The position numbers and the translations under genes are program-made. A model generated the notes under the pieces. The model worked only from the letters and a program-made list of their open reading frames with translations. It made no database searches and was not told the origin of the DNA. This document shows, piece after piece, positions 33,311 through 43,249 of a stretch of 64,000 bases of DNA (positions are counted from its first letter, which is position 1; each line of letters begins with the position of its first letter). The DNA is from JABCYV01 sp035512155 (GTDB lineage Bacteria > Acidobacteriota > Terriglobia > Terriglobales > Acidobacteriaceae): NCBI GenBank assembly GCA_035512155.1, contig DATKEN010000003.1:35133-99132 (forward strand). The letters run 5' to 3'.

Positions 33311-33847
33311 CTAATCGGGCACCTCCGAGATGGATCGCGGTCCTAGACTCTCCAAGAATCGCCGCGTCTCCGTCGGACTGTATTTTGGATCAGATGAAAA
33401 CACGATCAGGAAGAATCTGTCCTTGGTAGCGAACGCGAAGCGCGGCACATTAAACACCGGGTGGTACGGCATGGGCAATCCGTTCAGCGCCAGCATGCCC
33501 AACACGGCGGAGATGCCCCCAAAAAGAATGGTCATCTCGAAGGTGACGACGATAAATGCCGGCCACGAGTGATAGGGCTTGCCTCCGACATTGATTGGGT
33601 AGGTAATCGCTGAAATCCAGTACTGCATCAGATAGCCAGTCAGGCCTCCGATCAACGCGCCGATTAGAACGACCAGCGGCACTGCGTTACTGTGGAAGCC
33701 GATCGCTTCCGCCAATCCCTCGATTGGGAAGGGACTGTACGCGTCAAGCTTGATGTAGCCGGCTTCGCGGGTGCGATGCGCAGCCCCCATCAAGCTGGTT
33801 GCGGAATCGAACTCCGCCATAATCCCGTATGTTCCGGTGCGCTTCAT
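33311..33847 (-). CDS. actD: Alternative complex III subunit D
   Basis: A 178-residue protein of the DUF3341 type with two central hydrophobic helices (VPLVVLIGALIGGLTGYLMQ and AFIVVTFEMTILFGGISAVLG) and the N-terminal YGIMAEFDSATSLMGAA. Its start overlaps the ActC stop by four bases. The function inside the complex is structural. Confidence 0.88.
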   Translation of the reverse strand: MKRTGTYGIMAEFDSATSLMGAAHRTREAGYIKLDAYSPFPIEGLAEAIGFHSNAVPLVVLIGALIGGLTGYLMQYWISAITYPINVGGKPYHSWPAFIVVTFEMTILFGGISAVLGMLALNGLPMPYHPVFNVPRFAFATKDRFFLIVFSSDPKYSPTETRRFLESLGPRSISEVPD

Positions 33848-35220
33848 TCCTTCACCTCCGCCTCAGGCAGCAGAGTGCGCATCTCAAAGATCGAGATCAT
33901 GGGCAGCACACGCACGAACAGGAACATCGCCGCCAAGAACATGCCGATGGTTCCGATGTACGTCATCCAGTCCCATCGTGTCGGGTAATACATCCCCCAG
34001 GAGGAGGTCAGGAAATCGCGATGCAGGCTGACCACGACGATAATGAATCGCTCCAGCCACATTCCAACCAGAACCACTCCAGAGACCAGAAAAAGCCAGA
34101 CCGGACTGCTGCGCAGCTTAGGGATCCACAGTACCTGGGGAATGACGATGTTGCATAGCAGCAGCATGTAGTAGAAGAACGCATACGGGCCGTGCAGCCG
34201 ATTCCATATGGTGAACGCATCGTAGCGATTGCCGCTGTACCAACCCATAAAACCTTCAACGATGTATCCGTAGGCCACGATCAGTCCGGTCGCCAGCATA
34301 ACTTTTGCCGAGTTCTGCAAGTGGCGTTCGGTGATGAAATCTTCCAACTGGAAGATTTTGCGGATGGGAATGGCCAGCATCAACACCATGGCAAAACCGG
34401 AGTAAATTGCTCCGGCCACAAAATAGGGCGGGAAAATCGTGGTATGCCAGCCCGGCACGATACCGATGGCAAAATCAAAGCTCACGACGGTGTGCACGGA
34501 AAGAACCAGCGGCGTCGCAAGTCCGGCGAGCAGTAAGTAGGCGGTCTCATAGCGATGCCAGTGCCGCGCCGAACCGCGCCAGCCCATGGCGAGGATGCCG
34601 TAGATAATCTGCAACGCGCGACTGTCAGCTCGGTCGCGGAGAGTGGCCAAGTCGGGAATCAGTCCGATAAACCAGAACAGCAACGAGATGGTGGCGTAGG
34701 TGGAAACGGCAAAGACGTCCCAGATCAGCGGGCTGCGAAACTGTGGCCACACTCTCATGGTATTGGGATAGGGAAACAGCCAATACGCTAACCAAGGCCG
34801 GCCTACGTGAATCAGGGGGAAAATACCGGCACTGGCCACGGCAAAGAGCGTCATCGCTTCGGCAAAGCGGTTGATCGAGTTACGCCAGGACTGGCGCAGA
34901 AGTAAAAGGATTGCCGAAATTAGAGTTCCGGCGTGCCCGATGCCGATCCACCACACGAAGTTGACGATGGCAAATCCCCAGCCAATGGGAATGGTCACGC
35001 CCCAGATACCGATTCCACGCACGAAAAGATAGCCAATGGCGTACAGCAGCATCATGGTGAGCAAAAATGCGACCCCAAAGCCAAAGAACCACCCGTTTGA
35101 GGTGGGACGCGTGAGCACGATCGAGCTGATCTTGTCTGTGACCGTGCCGAAGCTGTATCCCGGCTCGATGACCGGGGCTCGTGCATTCTCGTCTGCCACT
35201 GGTTGAATTCGCTCGTCCAT
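33844..35220 (-). CDS. actC: Alternative complex III subunit C (NrfD-like)
   Basis: A 458-residue polytopic protein with about ten membrane helices and the NrfD-like core (WWIGIGHAGTLISAILLLLRQSWR, conserved SVHTVVSFDFAIGIVPGWHTT). It pairs with the ferredoxin/molybdopterin-like ActB to make the quinone site. It starts 18 bp from the ActB stop. Confidence 0.92.
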   Translation of the reverse strand: MDERIQPVADENARAPVIEPGYSFGTVTDKISSIVLTRPTSNGWFFGFGVAFLLTMMLLYAIGYLFVRGIGIWGVTIPIGWGFAIVNFVWWIGIGHAGTLISAILLLLRQSWRNSINRFAEAMTLFAVASAGIFPLIHVGRPWLAYWLFPYPNTMRVWPQFRSPLIWDVFAVSTYATISLLFWFIGLIPDLATLRDRADSRALQIIYGILAMGWRGSARHWHRYETAYLLLAGLATPLVLSVHTVVSFDFAIGIVPGWHTTIFPPYFVAGAIYSGFAMVLMLAIPIRKIFQLEDFITERHLQNSAKVMLATGLIVAYGYIVEGFMGWYSGNRYDAFTIWNRLHGPYAFFYYMLLLCNIVIPQVLWIPKLRSSPVWLFLVSGVVLVGMWLERFIIVVVSLHRDFLTSSWGMYYPTRWDWMTYIGTIGMFLAAMFLFVRVLPMISIFEMRTLLPEAEVKE

Positions 35221-35238
35221 GACTTGCCTGTGCTCTGG

Positions 35239-38200
35239 TTAGCCTTTCAGTTCAGGGTTGGGGTTGCGAATCTCAGCTAGATATGTGGTCCGCGGTCGCG
35301 TGTTCAGGTCCGCCAGCAGGCTGTAATTGCGCGCGCCCGCTTTCAGTTTTGAAACTCGGCTGTTGGGATCGTTGATGTTGCCGAAAATAATCGCGTTCGC
35401 CGGACAGGATTGCTGGCAGGCCGTCTGCAACTCTCCATCCTGAATCTTGCGGTCTTCGCGTTCGGAATCAATTCGATGTTCGCTGATGCGCTGCACGCAA
35501 TACGTGCACTTTTCCATCACGCCCCGACTGCGCACGGTCACATCTGGATTGCGCATCATCTTGTATTGCGGTGTTTCCCAATCCTGAAACAGAAGAAAGT
35601 TAAAGCGTCGCACTTTGTATGGGCAGTTATTCGAGCAGTAGCGCGTGCCCACGCAGCGGTTGTAGGTCATGTCGTTCAGACCTTCCGTGCTGTGGACGGT
35701 GGCGCCGACTGGACAGACCACCTCGCATGGCGCGTTCTCGCACTGCATGCAGGGAACCGGCTGGAAGTAAGCCTTGGGATTGTCACGGTCGCCCTGATAG
35801 TAGGCGTCCACGCGCAGCCAGTGCATGTGTCGTCCGATGACGACCTGCTCCTTGCCCACAACCGGGATATTGTTTTCCGACTGGCAGGCGACAATGCAGT
35901 TGTTGCAGCCCACGCAGGCGTTCAGGTCGATGGCCATGCCCCAGGCGTAGGGTTCCTTTTCGTAGGGATAAGGCTTGTAGAGCGTTAGCTCCTTCGGTGG
36001 CTCCTCTTCTTTCGCGAAGTTCGGTTCTTTGCGGTACTCCTCCAGCGTAGTTTCGCGAACCAGGGGCCGCGTGGCGCCGTTGGGCGTGTCCATGGTCTGG
36101 TAGCCCTGGGTGGATGCCAGCTTGTAAGTCCCTCCTACTTTTGTGATCTTCAGCCCGCCGGCGAACCAAGGCGTTGCACTGGACCGCAGCGGATACATAT
36201 CAAACCCGGCGCCAGTGCCGGCGCGGCCAGCGCGGCGGCGGCCGTAGCCCAGAAAAACCGTAACGGAATTGTCGGGATGGCCCGCTTGAATCCACACCGG
36301 GGCCGTGACCTTGTTGCCATTGAGTTCCAGTTCGACCACGTCTTCCGTCTTCAGTCCCATGCGTGCGGCCATGGCTGGCCCGATCAGCACGGGATTGTCC
36401 CAGGTCAGCTTGGTCATCGGCTTGGGGAGCTCTTGCAGCCAGCCGTTGTTGGAGAATTGGCCGTCGTGGACGGTGGGATCGCGCCGGAAGTTGATTTCGA
36501 GAGCGTTGGCGTTGGTCGCGGGGTGGGGCGAGAGGCCTGCTGTTTTCAGAGCTACCTGCTTCGGCGCAAATGTGGTGCCCTCGATCCAGCCGTCGTGCAG
36601 TGACTTTCGCCAGAACACGTCGAAGTCCGCACCGGAATGTTGTTTCTTCCAGTAAGACTGAACAAGATCGTGGCCACTAGCATCAACCTGACCGGCTAAT
36701 AAGGCGATCAATTCGTACGCACTCTTGCCGTTGTAGAGCGGCGCGATCAGTGGCTGGATGATGCTGACTGTCCCGTCGTAAGCGCGAGCATCGCCCCAGG
36801 CCTCCAGATAGTGCGCCTCGTTGATATGCCACTGGCAAAGCTCCGCGGTCTCGTTCTGGTAGAGACCGAGGTGAACGCGCAGCGGGATGTTTGTGTTCTT
36901 GAGCGCATCGGCGAAACCAAAGTCGACGGGCGCGTCGTATGCAGGATTGCCCCCCAGGATGATCAGAATGTCCACTTTGCCGCCGCGCATGTCGGCGACG
37001 AGATCTTTCAGTGATTCCGCCTGATTCACCGGGTTCGCATCGATCGGATCGGTGTAGAAGACGGTTTTGCCGACATTGCCGAGAGCTTGGTTCAACTCGT
37101 GCGCCAGAGCATGAACGACCGCGGGCTGGTGATCGCCAGCAATCACCGCGCTAGATGCGTGATGGCCTTGCAAATCGCGCCAAATGTCAGCCGCGAATAC
37201 TTGCTGTTCACCATTCAATCCGGGAGGATTCGAGTTCATCATTTCCACAACCGGCAATACTCTGACTAGAGTCTCGACATCCACGGCTCTCAGCGGCAGC
37301 CTATGATCCGCCTTCGCTCCCGTCGAACTCATCGTGCTCTCGACCACATACAGCCGGCTCATGTTTCCAGAGTCAGGATTGCGGCGCTTGGCGAAATCGC
37401 GAATGTAGCGTGTAGAGCCGGGGAACCCCGCGTAGAGGAAGTCTGCGTCGAGCGAGACAATTACGTCGGCCTTCTCAAAGTCATATCGTGCCTCGAGCGG
37501 CTGGCCGAAGGCCATCTTGGCGCCTTCGTACACATTGTCGCGATTGATGGGTTCGTACACGTGCCACTTCGCCTGCGGATAAATCTTCAGTAGCGAACTC
37601 AACTGGTCGGCCAACGTTGGTGAAGAAATCGTCGGTGTCAGAATGCGGATTCCCCCGCCCTGTAAGCCTTTCTGCACGCTAAGCGGCCCGCGAATCGCTT
37701 CCTGAAACATTCCCCAGGTGCGGACATCGCCGAGATAGGTGATGGTCTGCGAGCGGTCGGGATCGTACAGGCCGAGAATCGAAGCCTGCGCGAAAATATC
37801 GGTTCCACCCAGGCTGGCGGGATGCCGGTCGTTGCCTTCAATCTTGGTGGGACGATAAAGGTGGCTCTCAACCAGGATCGGGCTGGCGTATCCACTCAAA
37901 GTAAAAGCGGTGGCGAAGAATAGTGGCCGGCCGGGGACCACTTCTTCGGGCTGCCTAACGTAAGGAACGATCGGCTCCAGCGGCTGCTTGGTGCACGCAG
38001 TCATGCCTGCAAGCGCCATCGAGGCACCCATCAGCTTCAAGAAGCCGCGGCGGGAAACTGAATCCACCCACTCCGACGCACCCTTGGGAAATTCACGATG
38101 CACCATCTCTTGGAATTCCGCGCTGCCCGCCAGTTCCTCCAGGCTGCGCCAGTATTCCGGCCCTTTGGTCGCTGCGATGCGAGCGCGGGCCGTCTCCAAA

Positions 38201-38283
38201 TCTAACGCGGCGTCCAACTTGTCTTTCTTGCTAGGACAGACATCTTCGCGCCGACTCTTACCGTTTTGTTCTTCCATCTTCAT
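35239..38283 (-). CDS. actB: Alternative complex III subunit B (molybdopterin-oxidoreductase-like iron-sulfur protein)
   Basis: A 1014-residue protein. It begins with a cytoplasmic N-terminal stretch, then a twin-arginine motif (SRRGFLKLMG near residue 78) leading into a molybdopterin-oxidoreductase-like region. ACIII proteins typically lack the cofactor. The C-terminal ferredoxin domain carries CVGCNNCIVACQ, CMQCENAPCEVVC, CVGTRYCSNNCP and CTYCVQ...CQQSCP, enough cysteines for four iron-sulfur clusters. It follows ActA by six bases and passes electrons from quinol. Confidence 0.95.
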   Translation of the reverse strand: MKMEEQNGKSRREDVCPSKKDKLDAALDLETARARIAATKGPEYWRSLEELAGSAEFQEMVHREFPKGASEWVDSVSRRGFLKLMGASMALAGMTACTKQPLEPIVPYVRQPEEVVPGRPLFFATAFTLSGYASPILVESHLYRPTKIEGNDRHPASLGGTDIFAQASILGLYDPDRSQTITYLGDVRTWGMFQEAIRGPLSVQKGLQGGGIRILTPTISSPTLADQLSSLLKIYPQAKWHVYEPINRDNVYEGAKMAFGQPLEARYDFEKADVIVSLDADFLYAGFPGSTRYIRDFAKRRNPDSGNMSRLYVVESTMSSTGAKADHRLPLRAVDVETLVRVLPVVEMMNSNPPGLNGEQQVFAADIWRDLQGHHASSAVIAGDHQPAVVHALAHELNQALGNVGKTVFYTDPIDANPVNQAESLKDLVADMRGGKVDILIILGGNPAYDAPVDFGFADALKNTNIPLRVHLGLYQNETAELCQWHINEAHYLEAWGDARAYDGTVSIIQPLIAPLYNGKSAYELIALLAGQVDASGHDLVQSYWKKQHSGADFDVFWRKSLHDGWIEGTTFAPKQVALKTAGLSPHPATNANALEINFRRDPTVHDGQFSNNGWLQELPKPMTKLTWDNPVLIGPAMAARMGLKTEDVVELELNGNKVTAPVWIQAGHPDNSVTVFLGYGRRRAGRAGTGAGFDMYPLRSSATPWFAGGLKITKVGGTYKLASTQGYQTMDTPNGATRPLVRETTLEEYRKEPNFAKEEEPPKELTLYKPYPYEKEPYAWGMAIDLNACVGCNNCIVACQSENNIPVVGKEQVVIGRHMHWLRVDAYYQGDRDNPKAYFQPVPCMQCENAPCEVVCPVGATVHSTEGLNDMTYNRCVGTRYCSNNCPYKVRRFNFLLFQDWETPQYKMMRNPDVTVRSRGVMEKCTYCVQRISEHRIDSEREDRKIQDGELQTACQQSCPANAIIFGNINDPNSRVSKLKAGARNYSLLADLNTRPRTTYLAEIRNPNPELKG

Positions 38284-38289
38284 CCCACC

Positions 38290-38985
38290 CTACCGATGAC
38301 ACGTCGAACAGCTTGTAATATCGGTGACCGTACGCAGCTTGTATTTCTTCACCAGGTCGGTGCCGAGCGCAATCTGATCGGTGTACTCTTTTCCATCCAT
38401 AGCCAGCGGTTTGCCGCTCGAGGGCTGCTCATAGCGCATGTTGAACACCTGGTCGCGCGGACGCAGATGCTTCTCCGGCTTGCGATGGCACTCCAGACAC
38501 CACTCCATCTGCAGGGAGGCATAGTTGTACATCAGCGGCATGCGGTCGACCGGGCCGTGGCAAGTGTTGCATCCGACGCCTTTGTTGATATGAATGCTGT
38601 GATTGAAATAAACGAAATCCGGAAGGTCGTTTACCCGGTTCCACACTAGCGACTTACCACTGCGAAAGCTCTCGCGCACCGGTTCCAGTAACTGGGCATT
38701 GGTCCAAATCTGCGAATGGCAGTTCATGCAGGTTTTGGTCGGAGGAATGCCCGCGAAGCTCGAGGTCTCTACCGAGGTATGGCAGTAGCGGCAGTCAATC
38801 CCAAGGCCGGCCACGTGGTGCTGATGACTGAAGGGAACCGGCTGCGGCCTGGCTACTCCGGCGTAAGTCACATAGGGCGACCGTTGAATCTCGGCCGCTG
38901 CCCAGAACAGCGCCGCCACGACAAAAACGGCTCCATAAATCGTGGCGCGGGAAATGGTGTTCGTACTGCGATGAAAGATCTGCAT
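38290..38985 (-). CDS. actA: Alternative complex III subunit A (pentaheme cytochrome c)
   Basis: A 231-residue protein with an N-terminal membrane anchor and exactly five CxxCH heme-binding sites (CRYCH, CMNCH, CNTCH, CLECH, CSTCH), the number reported for ActA. It is the first gene of the respiratory operon. The upstream 205-bp gap to the aldehyde dehydrogenase shows no terminator or promoter I can define. Confidence 0.94.
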   Translation of the reverse strand: MQIFHRSTNTISRATIYGAVFVVAALFWAAAEIQRSPYVTYAGVARPQPVPFSHQHHVAGLGIDCRYCHTSVETSSFAGIPPTKTCMNCHSQIWTNAQLLEPVRESFRSGKSLVWNRVNDLPDFVYFNHSIHINKGVGCNTCHGPVDRMPLMYNYASLQMEWCLECHRKPEKHLRPRDQVFNMRYEQPSSGKPLAMDGKEYTDQIALGTDLVKKYKLRTVTDITSCSTCHR

Positions 38986-39190
38986 CGAACTTCCAGTGCA
39001 GCGGGAACCACTTGGCTGGGCCCCGGTTCATGCAGCGTTGGTTAAGCGGTCACGAGAGAGCCGTGACACTGAAAATGAAAACGCGCGATTATAGCAGGCC
39101 GACGAATTGGGAATTGCGGTCCGCTACACTTAACTGCGAAACCATGGTCAAACTTGGCGACCAGAACCACAACACTGGCAAACGGAAACC

Positions 39191-40636
39191 CTATCGCAGA
39201 TTCATCACCAATAGCTTGGGTTCAGTCATTTCCTCGATAGCGTAACGCAAACCCTCGCGACCGAGTCCGGAGTCTTTGACACCCCCATAGGGCATGTGGT
39301 CTATACGGAAACTCGGAACATCCCCGGCAATCAAGCCGCCCACCTCGAGTTCTTCATAGGCGTTGAATAGCAGCTTGACGTCGCGAGTGAAGATCCCCGC
39401 CTGCAAGCCGTAGGCAGAGTTGTTGGTCTGGCGCAAAGCATCCTTGAAGTCATCATAGGGCTCGATCGTCACCACGGGAGCGAATATCTCCTGGCAGTTC
39501 ACCTTCATTTCTGGACGAGTGCCGGTCAGCACCGTGGGTTCGAGCATTGGACCGTTGCGCCGCCCGCCGCAAAGCAAACGCGCGCCGCCTCGGACCGCCT
39601 CCTGTATCCAGTCGCTGGCGCGTACGGCATCACTTTCCCGGATCAGGGGACCGAGATCGGTGGATTCATCGAGCGGATCTCCAGTTCTTAACTTGGCAAC
39701 GCCTACCAGCATCAGATCGGTGAACTTGGCGCAGACCGAACGCTCCACCAGGATGCGCTGGACTGAGATGCAGGTCTGCCCTGCATACCCAAAGCCTCCT
39801 GCCACGCAGCGGTCGGCGGCGTAGGCCAAGTCGGCATCACTGTGCACTATGACGCCGGCATTGCCACCCAGTTCTAAAATTACTTTCTTCTTGCCCGCGT
39901 TTCTCTTGATCTGCCAGCCTACCGCCGCGCTGCCGGTAAAGCTGATCATCTTCAGGCGGTCATCGCTCACGAGCAGGCCGGCATCTTCATTCGACAATGG
40001 CAGGACATTGAGGGCGCCATCCGGCCAGCCCGCTTGTTGTACCGCCTCCGCCAAGAGGAGGGCGCTGAGTGGAGTTTGGGGCGCGGGCTTTAGCACCATG
40101 CTGCAACCAGCGGCGATCGCCGGCGCCAGTTTGTGCGCTACTAGATTCAGCGGAAAATTGAAGGGAGTGATACCGGCGATCGGGCCGAGCGGAAAGCGAC
40201 GCACAATCCCCCAGCGCCCGGCGGTGTACTCCTGCCAATCCAATGGGAGATATTCGCCATAGATGCGCGTGCTTTCCTCCGCAGCGACAGTGAAAGTGAA
40301 GATAGAGCGCTCCACTTCCGACCGGGCCGCTTTAATTGGCTTTCCCGCTTCCTGCGCCAAGGTACGGGCGAATTCTGCTTTGCGCTCGGCGATGTTCTCA
40401 GCCACCCGGCGCAGCACGCGTTGACGCTCGAAGGCAGGAAGACGGCGCGTGGTTCCAAAAGCCTTCACTGCCGCGGCAATGGCTGCCTCCGCGTGTTGGC
40501 GCCTGCCCTGGAATACTTGCGCGATTACGCTTCCGTCATACGGCGCTCGCACTTCAACCAGATCGCCTTCCTCCATCCACTTGCCATCCACCAAAAACCC
40601 TTGCGTGCTGACTGGAGTCGCAATCATTTCGGCCAT
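39191..40636 (-). CDS. NAD(P)-dependent aldehyde dehydrogenase
   Basis: A 481-residue ALDH-superfamily enzyme. NAD-fold FTGSAAVGWQIK, catalytic glutamate in LELGGNAG, and nucleophile cysteine in GYAGQTCISVQRI are present. The NFPLNLVAHK and GVKDSGLGREGLRYAIEEMTEP segments fit a succinate-semialdehyde or general non-specific ALDH. The aldehyde it oxidises is unknown. Divergent from the amidase gene, with ~120 bp between them. Confidence 0.93.
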   Translation of the reverse strand: MAEMIATPVSTQGFLVDGKWMEEGDLVEVRAPYDGSVIAQVFQGRRQHAEAAIAAAVKAFGTTRRLPAFERQRVLRRVAENIAERKAEFARTLAQEAGKPIKAARSEVERSIFTFTVAAEESTRIYGEYLPLDWQEYTAGRWGIVRRFPLGPIAGITPFNFPLNLVAHKLAPAIAAGCSMVLKPAPQTPLSALLLAEAVQQAGWPDGALNVLPLSNEDAGLLVSDDRLKMISFTGSAAVGWQIKRNAGKKKVILELGGNAGVIVHSDADLAYAADRCVAGGFGYAGQTCISVQRILVERSVCAKFTDLMLVGVAKLRTGDPLDESTDLGPLIRESDAVRASDWIQEAVRGGARLLCGGRRNGPMLEPTVLTGTRPEMKVNCQEIFAPVVTIEPYDDFKDALRQTNNSAYGLQAGIFTRDVKLLFNAYEELEVGGLIAGDVPSFRIDHMPYGGVKDSGLGREGLRYAIEEMTEPKLLVMNLR

Positions 40637-40760
40637 GACGTTAGCTTAGACCTCCGCCCGACGAAGAAGCGATAATTATAGGCTTTTTGCGCGCTGCCGA
40701 TTGCCTGCCCGCTGCGATGATAATAACCTCCGTACACTGGATGAAGGAGGACGAAAAAGG

Positions 40761-42194
40761 TTGCAAGAATCCATTTTGGGACTCGCCACGATGCTCCGCA
40801 ACAAGTCGATCTCCCCCGTCGATCTCACTAAAGAATGTCTGGCGCGCATTGAGAACCTTAATCCAGCGCTGAATGCATTTATCACGGTCACGGCAGATGC
40901 TGCCCTGAGCCAGGCGCGGGAGGCTGAGGCCGAAATCCAGCGTGGCAACTGGCGTGGACCGCTGCATGGCGTCCCAATTGGGATTAAGGACCTGATCGAC
41001 ACGGCAGGCATCCGCACGACGGCTGCCAGCGCATTGTTCCGAGATCGCGTTCCCACGGAGGACGCGGAAATTGTCCGTCGCGTGAAGAACGCTGGGGCTG
41101 TATTGCTAGGCAAGCAAAATCTGCATGAGTTTGCCTATGGTGGCAGCTCGATGGTGAGTTATTTCGGCGAAGTGCACAATCCATGGGACCCAGCTTATAT
41201 CGCAGGCGGGTCTTCCGGAGGCTCTGCCGCCGCCGTTGCCGCGGGCCTCGGTTATGCCGCGCTCGGTACTGACACCGCGGGCTCCATCCGCGAGCCGGCG
41301 GCGCTCTGCGGTGTGGTCGGCCTTAAGCCCACGTATGGACGGGTCAGCGTCCGCGGCGTGATCCCGCTGTCGGTGTCATTGGACCACGTTGGCCCTATCA
41401 CGCGCACGGTTGCTGATGCAGCGGTGATTCTGCAGGCCATTGCTGGATTTGACGCGAAAGACAGCCGCAGTGCTGATGTGCCAGTTCCGGACTGCTTGTC
41501 GGGGATGCGCGAGAAGACGCTGCGACGAATCGGTGTCCCGCGAACATTTTTCTTCGACGATTTAGACTCGGAAGTTGATTCCGCTTTGAAACAGGCCCTT
41601 TCGGTTCTGGCCTTGATGCGGCTGGACATTCGAGATATCGAATTGCCAGTCCTGACCGACCGGAAGCTGCAGAGTGCAGAATCTTATGCTTATCACGCTG
41701 AGTTCGTGGCGCGAAGTCCCGAGCTCTACCAGCCGGAAACGCTGCGCCGCATCCGCACCGGAGCGAACATCAGCCAGGAGAGTATCAGCGAACGACGCCG
41801 TGAGCTGGAACAAGTCCGGAGGGAAATCGGTGAAATTTTCGAAAAGGTCGATCTGCTCGTGACCGCAACCACCCCGATTCCGGCGCCTTCTGTGACCGAG
41901 CTAAAGGAATATCCAGAGCGTCTTCGCACGCGCGAACTTTTACTCCTGCGCAACACCCGCCCCGCCAATGTGTGGGGCTTGCCTGCCATTTCCATTCCTT
42001 GCGGCTTCACTCAAACGGGTCTTCCAATCGGACTGCAAATCATCGGCCCACGTTGGGGAGAAGTAAAGGTTCTTCAGCTAGCCGATGCCTACGAACAAGC
42101 CACGGCTTGGCACAAGTCAGTGCCGAAGATTGCGTCCGATACCGCAGCTTCCTCGCAGCCTGCCGGCCAGTCCGGATTCAAAGCAAGTTGCTAA
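40761..42194 (+). CDS. Amidase-signature enzyme (GatA-like amidase)
   Basis: The TTG at 40761 is chosen because AAGGAGG lies at 40744-40750 with ideal spacing. The frame upstream has no family similarity. The 477-residue product holds the Ser-Ser-Lys amidase triad: the lysine in IGIKDLID and the glycine/serine loop in GGSSGGSAAAVAAG. Being longer than the gatA gene at 2-1051 and away from gatB/gatC, it is likely a general amidase rather than a tRNA amidotransferase subunit. Confidence 0.9.
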   Translation: MQESILGLATMLRNKSISPVDLTKECLARIENLNPALNAFITVTADAALSQAREAEAEIQRGNWRGPLHGVPIGIKDLIDTAGIRTTAASALFRDRVPTEDAEIVRRVKNAGAVLLGKQNLHEFAYGGSSMVSYFGEVHNPWDPAYIAGGSSGGSAAAVAAGLGYAALGTDTAGSIREPAALCGVVGLKPTYGRVSVRGVIPLSVSLDHVGPITRTVADAAVILQAIAGFDAKDSRSADVPVPDCLSGMREKTLRRIGVPRTFFFDDLDSEVDSALKQALSVLALMRLDIRDIELPVLTDRKLQSAESYAYHAEFVARSPELYQPETLRRIRTGANISQESISERRRELEQVRREIGEIFEKVDLLVTATTPIPAPSVTELKEYPERLRTRELLLLRNTRPANVWGLPAISIPCGFTQTGLPIGLQIIGPRWGEVKVLQLADAYEQATAWHKSVPKIASDTAASSQPAGQSGFKASC

Positions 42195-42203
42195 GATATT
42201 TCT

Positions 42204-43088
42204 GTGCCAGCCACGATCCGGAAGAAATCCCAACTGACGATCCTCCGAGCTGATTCGCTCGCGCGTATTCCCTGGCTGGTACACGGCTTCAGCACACGGC
42301 TTGGTGGTTTTTCTCGGGCGTACGGCGGAGGCGCGCTCAATCTAGGCTTCACCCAAGATGATTCGCCTACTGCAGTCGAACGTAATCGCCGAGCCTTCCT
42401 TAAGGAACTCGGCCCAGCAGAGCATGGTCGCCCTTGTCCGCTGATCACTCTGCGGCAGATCCACTCCGATGTCATCCACAGCGCAACAGAATTCTCAAGT
42501 CAAGAACTAGCTGGCGATGGCCTGATCACGCGTGAGCCTGGCATTCTGCTCGCCATTCAGACTGCCGACTGCCTGCCCGTGATTCTTGTCGACACCAAGC
42601 TCAGGGCAGTCGGGGTCTTTCACGCCGGCTGGCGTGGAACGGTAAAGCGCATCGTGGAGAAGGGCGTTGGAGAGATGCGGCACAGCTTTGGCGCTCGGCC
42701 ACAAGAGATCCAAGCTGCCATCGGGCCTGGCGTCCACAAATGTTGCTATGCGGTGGGGCCGGAGGTGCGCGCTGAGTTTGAATCTCAATTCCGCTATGCG
42801 TCGGACCTGTTCCAGGAAATCATGGAATCGGATCCGGTCCGCGAGAAATATCCGCTGTTATTTCTCAACGCACGCGCTCCGGGCCATGGCGAACTTCAAA
42901 AGACAATCTTTCTCGATCTGGTTGAGGCAAACCGGCGTCAACTGATGGCTGCGGGAGTTCCGGCCAGGAATATCAACTCATCGCCTCTGTGCACCGCTTG
43001 TCGCACCGATTTGCTGTTTTCCTATCGGGCAGAAAAGGGAGTCACCGGACGCATGATGAGCGTCGTGGGAATCAAGCCGGGGAATTAG
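42204..43088 (+). CDS. pgeF: Peptidoglycan editing factor / laccase-domain protein (YfiH family)
   Basis: A 294-residue protein with a GTG start. The multicopper/YfiH hallmarks LVHGFSTRLGGFS, LRQIHSDVIH, IQTADCLPVILVD, VFHAGWRGT and IGPGVHKCCYAVG are all seen. These contain the His and Cys metal ligands. Members remove misincorporated serine from peptidoglycan precursors. It follows the amidase by nine bases. Confidence 0.9.
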   Translation: MPATIRKKSQLTILRADSLARIPWLVHGFSTRLGGFSRAYGGGALNLGFTQDDSPTAVERNRRAFLKELGPAEHGRPCPLITLRQIHSDVIHSATEFSSQELAGDGLITREPGILLAIQTADCLPVILVDTKLRAVGVFHAGWRGTVKRIVEKGVGEMRHSFGARPQEIQAAIGPGVHKCCYAVGPEVRAEFESQFRYASDLFQEIMESDPVREKYPLLFLNARAPGHGELQKTIFLDLVEANRRQLMAAGVPARNINSSPLCTACRTDLLFSYRAEKGVTGRMMSVVGIKPGN

Positions 43089-43249
43089 TCCAGTTGGTCT
43101 CAGAGACGTCATCCCGAAATCCGGCGCAATTCAGCCGGTTGAGGGATCTCGCGCGAGGCTTATCCGGCGCGCTACTTGCCGCATTGCCTAACATCCTCTT
43201 GGCGGTTAACATTCAGAGTCTCCCCAAAACGCTGAGGTCACAAATCCGA

